A stretch of 64,000 nucleotides of DNA, taken from assembly GCA_913060505.1 (NCBI GenBank), contig CAJXRQ010000002.1, positions 175,425-239,424 on the forward strand, read 5' to 3'. This document shows, one piece after another, positions 10,527-21,138 of this stretch. Position 1 is the first letter of the stretch. Each line of letters starts with the position of its first letter. A model generated the notes under the pieces. It saw only the letters and a program-made list of their open reading frames with translations. It was not told the origin of the DNA and did no database searches. The DNA is from an uncultured Desulfovibrio sp. (GTDB lineage: Bacteria; Desulfobacterota; Desulfovibrionia; Desulfovibrionales; Desulfovibrionaceae). The position numbers and the translations under genes are program-made.

Positions 10527-12086
10527 ATGGAAACTCAGGTGTTGATCATAGGAGGCGGTGTGACAGGCGTGGGCGTAGCTCGCGATCTGGCTTTGCGCGG
10601 CGTGGATTGCATTTTGGCTGAAGCAGATGACTTGAACGCAGGAGCCAGCGGTGCCAATCATGGACTGCTGCATAGTGGATGCCGTTATGTGGCCAGTGAT
10701 CCCCATTCCGCCCAAGAGTGCCGTGAAGAGAATCTTTTGCTCAAACGGCTGGCTCCTCATGTGGTTGAAGACTCCGGTGGGATTTTCGTCGCCGTGACTG
10801 GAGATGATGAACAGTATATTGCGGATTTTCCGGCCAAATGCCGTGCTGCAAACATTCCCGTGCGCTCCTTGAGCATTGACAAGGCCCGGGATTTGGAGCC
10901 AGCCATTGCGCAAAATGCCATTGCGGCATTTGACGTTCCAGACGCAACAGTTGACCCCTTTCATCTTGTTTTGGACAGCCTTTCGCATGCTCAGCAATAC
11001 GGGACTCGCTATCTGTCCAATACAAAGTTGGAGGGTTTTGAAGTTCAACAAGGAAAAATTGTTGCGGCACGTTTGAGGGATATGCGTTCCGGACAGGAAG
11101 TCCTTGTGCATGCGGAACAATATGTTAATGCTGCTGGTGCATGGGCCGGCAATGTTGCGGCCATGGCTGGCGGCTTGGTCGCCATGCGGTGTGTCAAGGG
11201 CACTTTGCTGATTACTCATGATCGAATCGCCCGCCGTGTCATTAATCGGCTGCGTCCTCCCGGTGATGGCGATATTCTTGTTCCCGGCGGAACTGTTTCC
11301 ATTCTTGGGACCACTTCTGTGCGAGTGGAGTCACTGGACAATATTGTACCCTCCGTGCCCGAAGTTGATTTGAACGTGGAGCAGGGAAGCGCCATGGTCC
11401 CAGCCTTGGCATCGGCCCGCTATATTCGTGCCTATGCCGGAGTGCGCCCTTTGCTGCTGGAACAGGGCGGACAGAGTGATCGGAACGCCAGCCGAGGGGT
11501 GGCTTTGTTGGATCATGAATGCGACGGACTTCAGAATTTCGTGACCATCACCGGTGGGAAGTTAACCACATTCCGGCTCATGGCGGAACAGACTGCCGAT
11601 TTGATTTGTGCCCGGTTGGGAGTGAATGCTCCCTGTCTTACCCGGACCGTTGCGTTACCAGCTTCTGAATCGTGGAAATGGAATGAGGCTGGACTTGCGC
11701 GAAAAGGCTGGTTGTCCGATCACGATCCCGGGGACGTTCTTTTGTGTGAATGTGAAATGGTCCCGCGTAGTGGTGTGGACGCCATTCTTGATAAGGCCGC
11801 AGAAAATAATGAGCATGTCGGACTCAATACATTGAATAGGCGGAGCCGTGTGGGGAAAGGGGCATGTCAGGGTACTTTTTGCGGCCTTAGGCTTACATCC
11901 TATCTATATGATCGTAAAAAGTTGAATGCTGAAGACGGTGTGCATGAGTTGAATCAATTTTTGGAAGAGCGTTGGAAAGGGCAACGTCCTGTGCTTTGGG
12001 GCGCCGCTTCTGCTCAGGCTGAATTGCAGGAAGCTTTATATTGCGGCTTTATGGGGCTGGACTTGGCCGGAAGGAATAAGGGATAA
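10527..12086 (+). CDS. glpA: Anaerobic glycerol-3-phosphate dehydrogenase subunit A
   Basis: 519 aa; FAD motif VLIIGGGVTGVGVARDLALRGVD, GITGGKLTTFRLMAEQ-like motif, C-terminal BFD-type [2Fe-2S] cysteines (CECEM...GKGACQGTFCG). Confidence 0.93.
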   Translation: METQVLIIGGGVTGVGVARDLALRGVDCILAEADDLNAGASGANHGLLHSGCRYVASDPHSAQECREENLLLKRLAPHVVEDSGGIFVAVTGDDEQYIADFPAKCRAANIPVRSLSIDKARDLEPAIAQNAIAAFDVPDATVDPFHLVLDSLSHAQQYGTRYLSNTKLEGFEVQQGKIVAARLRDMRSGQEVLVHAEQYVNAAGAWAGNVAAMAGGLVAMRCVKGTLLITHDRIARRVINRLRPPGDGDILVPGGTVSILGTTSVRVESLDNIVPSVPEVDLNVEQGSAMVPALASARYIRAYAGVRPLLLEQGGQSDRNASRGVALLDHECDGLQNFVTITGGKLTTFRLMAEQTADLICARLGVNAPCLTRTVALPASESWKWNEAGLARKGWLSDHDPGDVLLCECEMVPRSGVDAILDKAAENNEHVGLNTLNRRSRVGKGACQGTFCGLRLTSYLYDRKKLNAEDGVHELNQFLEERWKGQRPVLWGAASAQAELQEALYCGFMGLDLAGRNKG

Positions 12087-12089
12087 TCC

Positions 12090-13385
12090 ATGAGCCAAGA
12101 CATCAATTGCGATTTGATGGTTATAGGAGCCGGAATTGCCGGAATGGCCGCAGCAGCCTTTGCTACCGCTCGCGGGATAAGCGTTGTTCAAGCCGGTCTT
12201 GCAACCACCACAATGTTTGCTTCGGGCTGTTTCGATCTGTTGGGAGTGTCCCCGGAATACCCTGGCCGTTCTTGTGAAAAACCTTTTGAAGCCATTGACG
12301 CGTTGCGCAACGTAAATTCTGCGCACCCATACGCTCGGCTGCAAAATGATGAGATCCGTACAGCTTTTGATGAATTTCTGTCTTTTTGCAGGGAGTCGGG
12401 ATTGGAAATGCATTGCAGGCCTGAGGTTAACATGCATTTTGCCACTCCTGTCGGGACTGTGAAGACCACGTATGCGGTTCCAGCGTCCTTGCTGCATGGC
12501 GTTCATGCATTATCCTCGCAAACGCCTTGCCTGTTGGCCGATGTGAAAGGGCTTAAAGGGTATAGCGCTCGGCAGGTGGCTTTCATGTTGGATGGACAAT
12601 TGCCTGTGACTGACGTTGTTCGTTTGTCATTTCCCGGTTTTGAAGACAAAGCAGACGTGTATGTGCGCCAAATGGCGTTGGCCATGGAGAACTCTCGCAT
12701 TCGGAATGAATTTGTCGCACGACTTTTGCCTCATGTGGGAGAGGCTCAAGCCGTGGGGCTTCCAGCCATGCTTGGGCTTTCTCGTTGCCGGGAAGTATTG
12801 CGTGCCGTTCAGGACGGGCTAGGCGTTCCCGTGTTTGAAATACCGACCATGCCGCCCGGAGTCGCCGGCGAACGAATGAAGTTGGCGTTGGATGAAGGAT
12901 TACGCATGCGGGGAGTGCGTATTCTTAATCGGCGTAATGTATTGGATGTTCAGGTTCTGGAAGATGGATTCAGGCTGGAGGTCGGTTCGGAGTGGCCTGA
13001 ATACGTTGTGCAATCCAAGGCTGTTCTGCTGGCCTCAGGCCGTTTTTTGGGCAAAGGGCTTGTGGCAAAGCGAACCGGGGTCGAGGAGCTTTTGTTTAAT
13101 ATACCTGTCTCGCAGCCTGAGTCCCGCGACAAGTGGCACGAGGATGCCTTTTTTGCAGAAGGCGGCCATGCTATAAATCGTGCAGGCATTGTCTCGGATA
13201 ATGATTTTCGCCCCATGGACAGACAGGGAAAGCCCGTGCATGAGAATTTATTCGCTGCCGGTGCAATTCTTGCCAACCAAGATTGGATGCGCGAGAAAAG
13301 TGGAACCGGTATTGCCGTTTGCTCAGCTTATCATGCTGTGTGCACACTTGTACGAAACCTGGAATTCAAGCAAAGCGGGGAATAA
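12090..13385 (+). CDS. glpB: Anaerobic glycerol-3-phosphate dehydrogenase subunit B
   Basis: 431 aa; VIGAGIAGMAAAAFATARGISV, FASGCFDLLG, AAGAILANQDWMREKSGTGIAV. Confidence 0.92.
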   Translation: MSQDINCDLMVIGAGIAGMAAAAFATARGISVVQAGLATTTMFASGCFDLLGVSPEYPGRSCEKPFEAIDALRNVNSAHPYARLQNDEIRTAFDEFLSFCRESGLEMHCRPEVNMHFATPVGTVKTTYAVPASLLHGVHALSSQTPCLLADVKGLKGYSARQVAFMLDGQLPVTDVVRLSFPGFEDKADVYVRQMALAMENSRIRNEFVARLLPHVGEAQAVGLPAMLGLSRCREVLRAVQDGLGVPVFEIPTMPPGVAGERMKLALDEGLRMRGVRILNRRNVLDVQVLEDGFRLEVGSEWPEYVVQSKAVLLASGRFLGKGLVAKRTGVEELLFNIPVSQPESRDKWHEDAFFAEGGHAINRAGIVSDNDFRPMDRQGKPVHENLFAAGAILANQDWMREKSGTGIAVCSAYHAVCTLVRNLEFKQSGE

Positions 13386-13388
13386 CCA

Positions 13389-14900
13389 ATGACTAAATAC
13401 ATAGGGGCGATTGATCAAGGCACCACCAGCACTCGTTTTATTGTTTTTGATGCGCAGGGCCATGTCGTTGGAATGGAACAGATGGAGCATGCGCAGATTT
13501 ATCCCCAGCCAGGCTGGGTGGAACATGATCCCATGGAAATATGGGCTAACACGTGTACCGTGATTAAAAATACTTTGACGAAAACAGAAATCGCCGCTTC
13601 CGACATTGTTGCCATCGGCATAACCAACCAGCGCGAAACTACAGTGGTTTGGGATAGAAAGACTGGCAAGCCCTTTTGTAATGCCATTGTTTGGCAATGC
13701 ACCCGTACGCAGGATTTTTGCAAGACGCTTATTGCCGAGGGAGGACAGGATCGTTTTCGTGATGTGACCGGTTTGCCTGTTGCAACATATTTTTCTGGCC
13801 CAAAGATTCGCTGGATTCTCGAAAAGGTGCCGGAAGCCCGTGCTGCCGCTCAGCGGGGAGATGCTTTGTTCGGGACAATGGAAACATGGATTATCTGGTG
13901 GCTGACTGGTGGGCCGGGGAAAGGTGCGCACGTCACGGACGTTACCAACGCCAGCCGGACAATGCTCATGGATTTGCATACTCTTACGTGGGATGAAGAT
14001 ATTTTGAAGATATTGGGTGTTCCTGCTCAGCTTCTCCCGCGTATTGTTCCGTCTTCGGATGAGAATCCTTGGGGCTATACTGCTGCTGACGGCCCGTTTG
14101 GAGAACAAATTCCCGTCTGCGGGGCGGTAGGCGATCAGCAGGCGGCTCTTGTCGGACAAACCTGCTTTGCTCCGGGGCAGGCCAAGAATACCTATGGTAC
14201 AGGCTGTTTTTTATTGATGCATACCGGATATACACCAATTCGTTCCAACCATGGACTTGTCACAACATTGGCTTATCAGTTTAGCGGACGGCGTCCCTCG
14301 TATTGTCTGGAAGGTTCCATTGCCATCGCCGGGGCACTAGTGCAATGGCTTCGCGACAACTTGCGCATGTTCGATTCCGCTCCGCAGATTGAAGAGCTGG
14401 CCCGCAAGGTGGAGGATACCGGAGGAATGTACCTTGTCCCCGCTTTTTCCGGTTTGTTTGCTCCCTATTGGCGTCATGACGCTCGTGGTGTCATGGTCGG
14501 TCTTACCCGATACATCAACCGCAACCATATAGCCCGAGCCGTGTTGGAGGCCACAGCTTACCAAACGCGTGATATCGTGGAGGCCATGAATCTTGACTCC
14601 GGAGTGCAGCTTGCTTCGCTCAAGGCTGATGGTGGTATGGTGAGCAATGAATTGCTCATGCAATTTCAGGCGGACATTCTGGATGTGCCTGTCGTACGCC
14701 CCAAAGTGGCAGAAACGACATGCCTTGGCGCTGCCTATGCAGCAGGAATTGCCTCGCGGTTCTGGTCTGGACGGGAAGATCTCCATAACAATTGGCAGGA
14801 AGATCGAACATGGATTCCCGCAATGGAAGAAGGTGTTCGAGACAGGCATTATTCCGGTTGGAAACGGGCCGTGGAGCGTACATATGGCTGGGTAGAGTAA
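13389..14900 (+). CDS. glpK: Glycerol kinase
   Basis: 503 aa; [52 protein letters not shown]. Confidence 0.97.
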   Translation: MTKYIGAIDQGTTSTRFIVFDAQGHVVGMEQMEHAQIYPQPGWVEHDPMEIWANTCTVIKNTLTKTEIAASDIVAIGITNQRETTVVWDRKTGKPFCNAIVWQCTRTQDFCKTLIAEGGQDRFRDVTGLPVATYFSGPKIRWILEKVPEARAAAQRGDALFGTMETWIIWWLTGGPGKGAHVTDVTNASRTMLMDLHTLTWDEDILKILGVPAQLLPRIVPSSDENPWGYTAADGPFGEQIPVCGAVGDQQAALVGQTCFAPGQAKNTYGTGCFLLMHTGYTPIRSNHGLVTTLAYQFSGRRPSYCLEGSIAIAGALVQWLRDNLRMFDSAPQIEELARKVEDTGGMYLVPAFSGLFAPYWRHDARGVMVGLTRYINRNHIARAVLEATAYQTRDIVEAMNLDSGVQLASLKADGGMVSNELLMQFQADILDVPVVRPKVAETTCLGAAYAAGIASRFWSGREDLHNNWQEDRTWIPAMEEGVRDRHYSGWKRAVERTYGWVE

Positions 14901-14964
14901 TCTATCATGATATGAGGCTCCAGCCCCCTTCCCCCTCCTTCAATCGTCTGTTATCTTTTCACTC

Positions 14965-15273
14965 ATGAGCGATCTTTCCGATTTCAAACGGTATAAAATT
15001 GGCCAAGCGGCTAAGATGCTTGACCTGAAGCCCTATGTGTTGCGCTTTTGGGAGGGAGAGTTCCCTGAACTTGCTCCTATTCGCACGGATACCGGGCAGC
15101 GATTGTATACCGAGGAACATATGGAAATAATCCGGGAAATAAAACGTCTGCTATATGACGAGGGACTGACTATCGAAGGTGCGCGCAAGCGGCTCGAAGA
15201 TCGGAATCAGCACGACATTTTGCGCGAAGTGCGTGCCGAGCTGATTGCCCTTCGAGAGCTGCTGACAAAGTGA
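14965..15273 (+). CDS. MerR-family transcriptional regulator
   Basis: 102 aa; YKIGQAAKMLDLKPYVLRFWEGEFPELAPIRTDTGQRLYTEEHMEII. Confidence 0.9.
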   Translation: MSDLSDFKRYKIGQAAKMLDLKPYVLRFWEGEFPELAPIRTDTGQRLYTEEHMEIIREIKRLLYDEGLTIEGARKRLEDRNQHDILREVRAELIALRELLTK

Positions 15274-15300
15274 TTCCATGTTTCCGAAAGGAGGGCGACA

Positions 15301-17499
15301 ATGCGATTCAAGGCCAAGTGGATCATGATTATTGCCGGTGGAATTATAGCACTTCTTCTGCTTGCCGTTGTTTTGGCGTCAACGTTGATTCGACCACAAT
15401 ATTTGGCGAATCTGGTAGCCTCCGAAATTCAGTCCAGAACCGGGCGTGCTCTTGATTTCGGTGGAGAGGTCAGCCTTTCTTTTTTCCCCTGGCTCGGTGT
15501 GGAAGCTTCCAATCTAACGCTCGGTAATGCCAAGGAGTTCGGTCCTGAACCCATGGTGAAAATTTCTTCTGTTCAGGTTCGGGTTAAGGTCTTGCCTTTG
15601 TTGGAGGGAGCCGTTGAAGCCGATCATATTATTCTTGATGGCGTCGATTTGCATTTGAGCCGCAACAAGCGCGGTTTGACCAACTGGGACGACCTGGCAA
15701 ACACCGGAACTACAGCCAAAGCGAAAAATAAGCCTGATAAGGCCAATAATTTTCAGGCACAAAAGGGTGCTACGGCACAAACCGTTTTGACCGTCCAGAA
15801 TTTGACCTTGCATGGAGTCAATCTCTCTTGGGATGATCGTAAGTCTGGTAGTAAATATCAGTTGCGTGACGGCAGCCTTGAACTCGATAATTTCCGATTG
15901 GACAAGCCCTTCGGCTTCAAACTGGAATTTTCTTTCGACTCGGACAAACCTGAATTTACTGGCTCAGTCAAACTTGCAGCCAATGCTCGGTTTGACCTTG
16001 AAAGAGAATTATATTCTTTGATCAATGTTTCCTCCGAGATCAAGGCTCAAGGTGAAGCTTTGCCTGAATCTGCTCTTGATGCACAGTTGCAGGTGCAGAG
16101 CTTTATGGCTGATTTCAAGTCACAGTCTCTCAAGGCTGAGAAACTTGTTTTGTCTGCATATGATGTTTCCGCCAAAGGAGACTTATCCGTATCCGGTCTG
16201 AATAAGACACCCTCCATTCGCGGGACATTGGATTTTGCCGAGTTTGATGGGCGCAGGTTGATGGAGACGCTTGGTGTTGGACCGATACAAACTGCGGCCA
16301 CAACTGCTCTGGGCTCTGTTGCGGGAGACTTTCAGTTTGTCTACGACTCGTATACGTTGAATGTCCCAAAATTTAATCTGTCCTTGGATGGCAGTGCTTT
16401 AGAAGGTTCCTTGGGGATCAGGAATTTTCCCAATCCAGCCTATTCTTTTGACGTGGTTGTGGATCAGTTGAATGTGGATCGCTACCTTGCTCCTGAATCT
16501 TCGGGGCATGGCGAAGATGAATCAAGCCAGGCGGCACCGTCGTCTTCATCTTCTGCAAACGGGACTGTTGATTCCGCAAAGAATAACCCCGAACAATTAA
16601 TTCCCGTGGATTTGCTGCGCAAACTGGATATACGGGGCAAGTTGGCCGTGGACCGACTGACCGTGAAGCACATGAAATTCAATGGGGTCAACGTGCAGGT
16701 TGTGGCGGAAAACGGGCGTATCTCTGTTGATCCAGCCTTTTTGAATGGCTATGGCGGCAGTGTGGACACCGTGTTGGTGGTCGATGTCGTGGGGAATCAG
16801 CCTCGAACCGACCTTGTAACGGAAGTCAAGCAAGTACAGCTTGGAGATTTGTTGAAAGATTACAATGGAGATGAATCACTACAGGGAACGACATCACTGT
16901 ATACGGCCTTGGGGTGCAACGGCGATACCGTATCAACAATGTTGAAAACCCTTGGAGGCAAGCTGACGTTCAAGTTGGAGGATGGCGTTTTCCCGGGAGT
17001 GGATGTTCTGGGATTAGCCAAGACCACACAAGCTGCCAAATCAAAGTCCGGGCCTATTGAAGCCGATGACGACGATAAAACCAAGTTCGGCATGATTTCC
17101 GGGTCGGCGAAAATCAAGAAGGGGGAAGTCTCCAACCAGGATCTCAAGCTTATGGCTCCGAATTTACGCGGCATTGGCAAGGGGACTATTAATCTTGTTT
17201 CGACGGAAATCAGTTATCTTGTCCATGTTAAGCTTGTTGCTTCTGCCAAGGGACAAGGGGGATCCTCCTACGATGACACGTTGGGAATCCCCGTTCCAAT
17301 TCATGTCGGCGGGACATTGCAGGATCCTTCCTACTTTGTGAATCCGGCGGAGTATATCCTGATGCTGGGAAACGGCGTGGTAGATACTGTCGGTGGTGTG
17401 GTGAAAGGAGTCGGCGGTGTTGCCAAGGGCGTCGGGGAAGGTGTTGGCGGCTTGCTTAAAAGTTTAATACCTTCCCAGAAAAAGGAACCTGCCAAATAG
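15301..17499 (+). CDS. AsmA-family protein
   Basis: 732 aa; N-terminal TM then IQSRTGRALDFGGEVSLSFFPWLGVEASNLTLGN and C-terminal AsmA_2-like region. Confidence 0.88.
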   Translation: MRFKAKWIMIIAGGIIALLLLAVVLASTLIRPQYLANLVASEIQSRTGRALDFGGEVSLSFFPWLGVEASNLTLGNAKEFGPEPMVKISSVQVRVKVLPLLEGAVEADHIILDGVDLHLSRNKRGLTNWDDLANTGTTAKAKNKPDKANNFQAQKGATAQTVLTVQNLTLHGVNLSWDDRKSGSKYQLRDGSLELDNFRLDKPFGFKLEFSFDSDKPEFTGSVKLAANARFDLERELYSLINVSSEIKAQGEALPESALDAQLQVQSFMADFKSQSLKAEKLVLSAYDVSAKGDLSVSGLNKTPSIRGTLDFAEFDGRRLMETLGVGPIQTAATTALGSVAGDFQFVYDSYTLNVPKFNLSLDGSALEGSLGIRNFPNPAYSFDVVVDQLNVDRYLAPESSGHGEDESSQAAPSSSSSANGTVDSAKNNPEQLIPVDLLRKLDIRGKLAVDRLTVKHMKFNGVNVQVVAENGRISVDPAFLNGYGGSVDTVLVVDVVGNQPRTDLVTEVKQVQLGDLLKDYNGDESLQGTTSLYTALGCNGDTVSTMLKTLGGKLTFKLEDGVFPGVDVLGLAKTTQAAKSKSGPIEADDDDKTKFGMISGSAKIKKGEVSNQDLKLMAPNLRGIGKGTINLVSTEISYLVHVKLVASAKGQGGSSYDDTLGIPVPIHVGGTLQDPSYFVNPAEYILMLGNGVVDTVGGVVKGVGGVAKGVGEGVGGLLKSLIPSQKKEPAK

Positions 17500-17576
17500 G
17501 AAATGTCACAGGATTGAAACATTGACTGCTGTGCTCCTGTTTGGATTTGTGTATCTTTTGGGGCAAGGAGCAAAGC

Positions 17577-17996
17577 ATGAGAATTCTTTTTTTATGCACG
17601 GGCAATTCGTGTCGTAGCCAAATGGCTGAAGGGTGGGGCAGGCTTCTTTTTCCGGAAGTTGAATTTTATTCGGCCGGAGTTGAAAAACATGGTTTGAATC
17701 CCCGCATGTTGGAAGTAATGTCCGAAGCTGGTGTGGATATGTCCGGCCATACATCGAAGCTTTTGGATGACCTGCCAAACGTGACATTCGACTATGTTGT
17801 GACTCTTTGCGGGCACGCCGCTGAAAATTGTCCTTTTTTTGCCGGAGGAGGGAAACGGGTGCATAGGGGCTTTGACGATCCTCCGTTACTGACAGCGGAA
17901 GCAAACTCCGAAGAAGCTCGTCTGAAGGTGTTCCGCCGTGTTCGGGATGAAATTCGTGATATGGTGGCCGGTATTCCCTACTCGCTCGAGGATTAG
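17577..17996 (+). CDS. Low-molecular-weight phosphatase-fold arsenate reductase (ArsC, thioredoxin type)
   Basis: [22 protein letters not shown]-loop; [21 protein letters not shown]. Confidence 0.87.
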   Translation: MRILFLCTGNSCRSQMAEGWGRLLFPEVEFYSAGVEKHGLNPRMLEVMSEAGVDMSGHTSKLLDDLPNVTFDYVVTLCGHAAENCPFFAGGGKRVHRGFDDPPLLTAEANSEEARLKVFRRVRDEIRDMVAGIPYSLED

Positions 17997-19321
17997 GACT
18001 TCTTGTTCTTTTTGCCGACTAAAAGGTGAAGACGGGCAAACGAGTCTTCCAACGAACTCTGTTCGCTTACGAGCTGTTGCAGGTAGTCGTTGATTGGACC
18101 GACCATGGAGATGGCCTTGTCCACTTCCGGGTTGGCTCCTTTTTGATAGGCACCGATGTTCACCATGTCTTCCACGCGCTTGAAGGTCGCCATGTGCCTG
18201 AGCATATCCCGACTGTCTTTTTGGGCTTGATTGTCCGTGATATCCCCGCGAACACGACTGACACTTTTGAGTACATCAATGCATGGGTAATGCCCCATAT
18301 CTGCAAGCTCTCGTGTCAGAACAATATGGCCATCAAGGATGGAACGTACAGCATCTGCAATTGGCTCCGTGAAGTCGTCGCCATCAACCAGTACTGTGTA
18401 TATTCCGGTAATGGAACCATCCCGGCTTTTTCCTGCCCGTTCAAGCAACTGAGGCAGTTGGGCAAAAACACTGGGAGTGTAGCCGCCTCTGGTCGGTGGT
18501 TCGCCTGCGGCAAGGCCGACTTCGCGACCTGCCATTGCAAAACGGGTCACGGAGTCCATCATCAAAAGTACGTCTTTGCCCTGATCTCTAAAGTATTCGG
18601 CAATTGCCGTTGCCGTATGGGCGGCACGCATGCGAATCAACGGGCTTCGATCCGAAGTTTCCACCACGAGAACGCTTCGGGCCATGCCTTCTTCTCCCAG
18701 AGAGCTCTCCATGAATTCAACAACTTCCCTGCCGCGCTCACCGACCAGTGCGATGACGTTGATATCCGCTTTGGTATAACGGGCCATCATGCCCATGAGT
18801 GTGGATTTTCCCACGCCGGAGCCTGCCATGATACCGACACGCTGTCCCTTGCCCAAAGTCAGAATGCCGTTAATGGCGCGAACCCCAACATCAAGAGGTT
18901 CAATAATGCGTGGTCGGGAAAGTGGGTTGGGCGGAGTGCGGTGCAGGGGGACATAACATTCATGAGGAATGGCTCCAGCCTCGTCAAGAGGCTCTGCAAA
19001 CGCATTTATAGCCCGGCCCAGCAGAGCGGGGCCGACCGGAATGTTTGGCGGGGTACTGGTGTTTCGGATCAGACTGCCCGGACTGATTCCTCGCATATCC
19101 GAATAGGGCATGAAAAGACATGCTCCATCGCGGAATCCAACGACCTCTGCGGGAATAGGAGCGGAGTCGTCATCCGGGATGAGATGGCAGACCGAACCGA
19201 GTGGGGCTTTGATGCCATGGCCTTCGGCAATGAGTCCCACAACTTTTGTAACTTTGCCGTACGTTCGACAAGCGTCAAGATCTTCAAGAAGATTGATGCA
19301 GTCCTTACAGTCGAGGGCCAT
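17993..19321 (-). CDS. fliI: Flagellum-specific ATPase/export ATPase
   Basis: 442 aa; [38 protein letters not shown]-like motif, [36 protein letters not shown]. Confidence 0.96.
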   Translation of the reverse strand: MALDCKDCINLLEDLDACRTYGKVTKVVGLIAEGHGIKAPLGSVCHLIPDDDSAPIPAEVVGFRDGACLFMPYSDMRGISPGSLIRNTSTPPNIPVGPALLGRAINAFAEPLDEAGAIPHECYVPLHRTPPNPLSRPRIIEPLDVGVRAINGILTLGKGQRVGIMAGSGVGKSTLMGMMARYTKADINVIALVGERGREVVEFMESSLGEEGMARSVLVVETSDRSPLIRMRAAHTATAIAEYFRDQGKDVLLMMDSVTRFAMAGREVGLAAGEPPTRGGYTPSVFAQLPQLLERAGKSRDGSITGIYTVLVDGDDFTEPIADAVRSILDGHIVLTRELADMGHYPCIDVLKSVSRVRGDITDNQAQKDSRDMLRHMATFKRVEDMVNIGAYQKGANPEVDKAISMVGPINDYLQQLVSEQSSLEDSFARLHLLVGKKNKKS

Positions 19322-19322
19322 G

Positions 19323-20150
19323 TTAGTTCTCGTCTTCCTGTGGCGTGGAAGCTGCGGAATCCTGTGAAGCTGGCGGTTGGTTTATTTCGTCCAATGATAG
19401 AACTGTCATTTCTTCCAGAATGGGTTCCACGGACTTCCAGCGGGCGTCTACGGTGTTATCCACTTTGCCCTGATCTGTTTCTATTATTGCGCCGCCCTGT
19501 TCAATGCTGGGGTCGGCCTTGACTTTCCAGTGCTTGACGGCTGGATTACGTTCCTGAATCTGCGGGAGCAGGGCGTCCATAAGCTCCTTGTCCTGCGGTG
19601 AAACTCGCAAGGTCAAGGTTCGTTGCGTTTCAATTCTTTCGATTGCCTGATCCAGAAGCTTTCCAAGAACTTCCTCACGGCGTTCGTTCAACTCCACGTG
19701 CAGCGCCTTGTTAACGGCCATGCGGATGAGGGTGACAATATCCTGACGCCGGGCGTTCCAAACTTCTCCGCCCTGAGCTGCGACAGATGCCAGAAGTCCT
19801 TCCATGGTTTGGGAAATTCCGACCACGTGTTGATCCAGCTCCTGTTGGGCTTCAGCTATGCCTTCATCATACCCTTCCTGCCGGGCCTGTTGTTTCAGGG
19901 TTTCGGCTTCCTGCATGGCCTTGGCAAGAATATCTTTGGCCATGGCTTGTGCCTTGGAGCGTACCCGGGTCATGTACTCATCATCGACACTGGTGTCCCA
20001 GATAAGTTTTTTTTTGCCCTCAATATCCTGAACGCTCATTTCGTCCGGGCCGGGCGTATCCATGCCGACGATGACGCGACCGGTAATCTTACCGTCCAGC
20101 GAACCGCCGTTGTGCACGGTTTCGTTGCATGCTGTGTCAGATGAAGACAT
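19323..20150 (-). CDS. fliH: Flagellar assembly protein FliH
   Basis: 275 aa; FliH/HrpE pattern, between fliG and fliI. Confidence 0.88.
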   Translation of the reverse strand: MSSSDTACNETVHNGGSLDGKITGRVIVGMDTPGPDEMSVQDIEGKKKLIWDTSVDDEYMTRVRSKAQAMAKDILAKAMQEAETLKQQARQEGYDEGIAEAQQELDQHVVGISQTMEGLLASVAAQGGEVWNARRQDIVTLIRMAVNKALHVELNERREEVLGKLLDQAIERIETQRTLTLRVSPQDKELMDALLPQIQERNPAVKHWKVKADPSIEQGGAIIETDQGKVDNTVDARWKSVEPILEEMTVLSLDEINQPPASQDSAASTPQEDEN

Positions 20151-21135
20151 CGCCGCTTCCTCTGCTGATGACTATTTTGCCCTCGTCCTCCAGTCGGCGG
20201 ACGGTTTTCACAATATTTTGCTGTGCCGCTTCGACCTCGGAGAGCTTTTTGGGCGGCATTATTTCAAGGTCTTCCTTGATCATCGCACTGGCGCGTTCGG
20301 AAAGGTTCTTAAAGAACTTGTCCTTGAGGTCGTCGGATGCACCCTTGAGAGCAACCGTGAGGTCTTCGTTTGAAACTTCCTTGAGCAGTTCGCGGATTCC
20401 GATGTCGTCCACCTGCTTGATGTCTTCGAATACGAACATGAGGTTGCGAATGTCTTCGGCCATCTGCGTGGATTCTTCCTCGATTTCGGAAAGGACTTCC
20501 TCTTCGGTATTGCGGTCCACCGCGTTGAGGATTTCCGCAACCGAACCGACACCACCAACCTTTTTGCCTTCCTTGCCGCCCATGGCGATGAGCTGGCTTT
20601 GTAACACCTTGTCCACTTCCATAAGCATATCCTCGGCAACGGCTTCAAGTTTTGCCAATCGCATGAGCACTTCGGCCCGTACGCCCGCCGGGAGGTTCTG
20701 GATGAGTTCTGCCGCCTGGTCCGAATGCAGATGTCCCAGAATGAGGGCCAGGGTTTGCGGATGTTCGTTGCGCAGAATCTGGGCGAGGATGCGCGGACTG
20801 ACGTTTTCCAGCTCCTGGAAGGGAGTTGGTCCGGTGTCCAGATCCAAACTGTCCATGATGTATTTTGCAGTTTCGGAGTCAAGCGACTTGGTGAGCAGGC
20901 GTTTGACCTGTTCCGGACCACCCACGAGGAGCTCGGCGCCATAAGCCAGGGCTTCGTTGTACTCTTTGAGCACTTCAAGCACTTGCTCCTTGGGCACGGA
21001 GTCGGTTTCGAGCATGGCCTTGGATACCGCAGCTATCTCGGCGCGCTCCATGCGCTTGAATACGTCCGCCGTGAATTTCTCGCCCAGTGCGAGGAGTACA
21101 ATGGCGGTTTTTTGTGGTCCGGTGAATTCGCTCAC
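20137..21135 (-). CDS. fliG: Flagellar motor switch protein FliG
   Basis: 332 aa; GPQKTAIVLLALGE, NEHPQTLALILGHL, MFVFEDIKQVDDIGIRELL. Confidence 0.97.
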   Translation of the reverse strand: MSEFTGPQKTAIVLLALGEKFTADVFKRMERAEIAAVSKAMLETDSVPKEQVLEVLKEYNEALAYGAELLVGGPEQVKRLLTKSLDSETAKYIMDSLDLDTGPTPFQELENVSPRILAQILRNEHPQTLALILGHLHSDQAAELIQNLPAGVRAEVLMRLAKLEAVAEDMLMEVDKVLQSQLIAMGGKEGKKVGGVGSVAEILNAVDRNTEEEVLSEIEEESTQMAEDIRNLMFVFEDIKQVDDIGIRELLKEVSNEDLTVALKGASDDLKDKFFKNLSERASAMIKEDLEIMPPKKLSEVEAAQQNIVKTVRRLEDEGKIVISRGSGDVFI

Positions 21136-21138
21136 AGT

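Noticed and set aside
18026-19522. 498 aa plus-strand ORF
   Set aside because: Antisense to fliI/fliH; composition looks like a mirror of real coding sequence.
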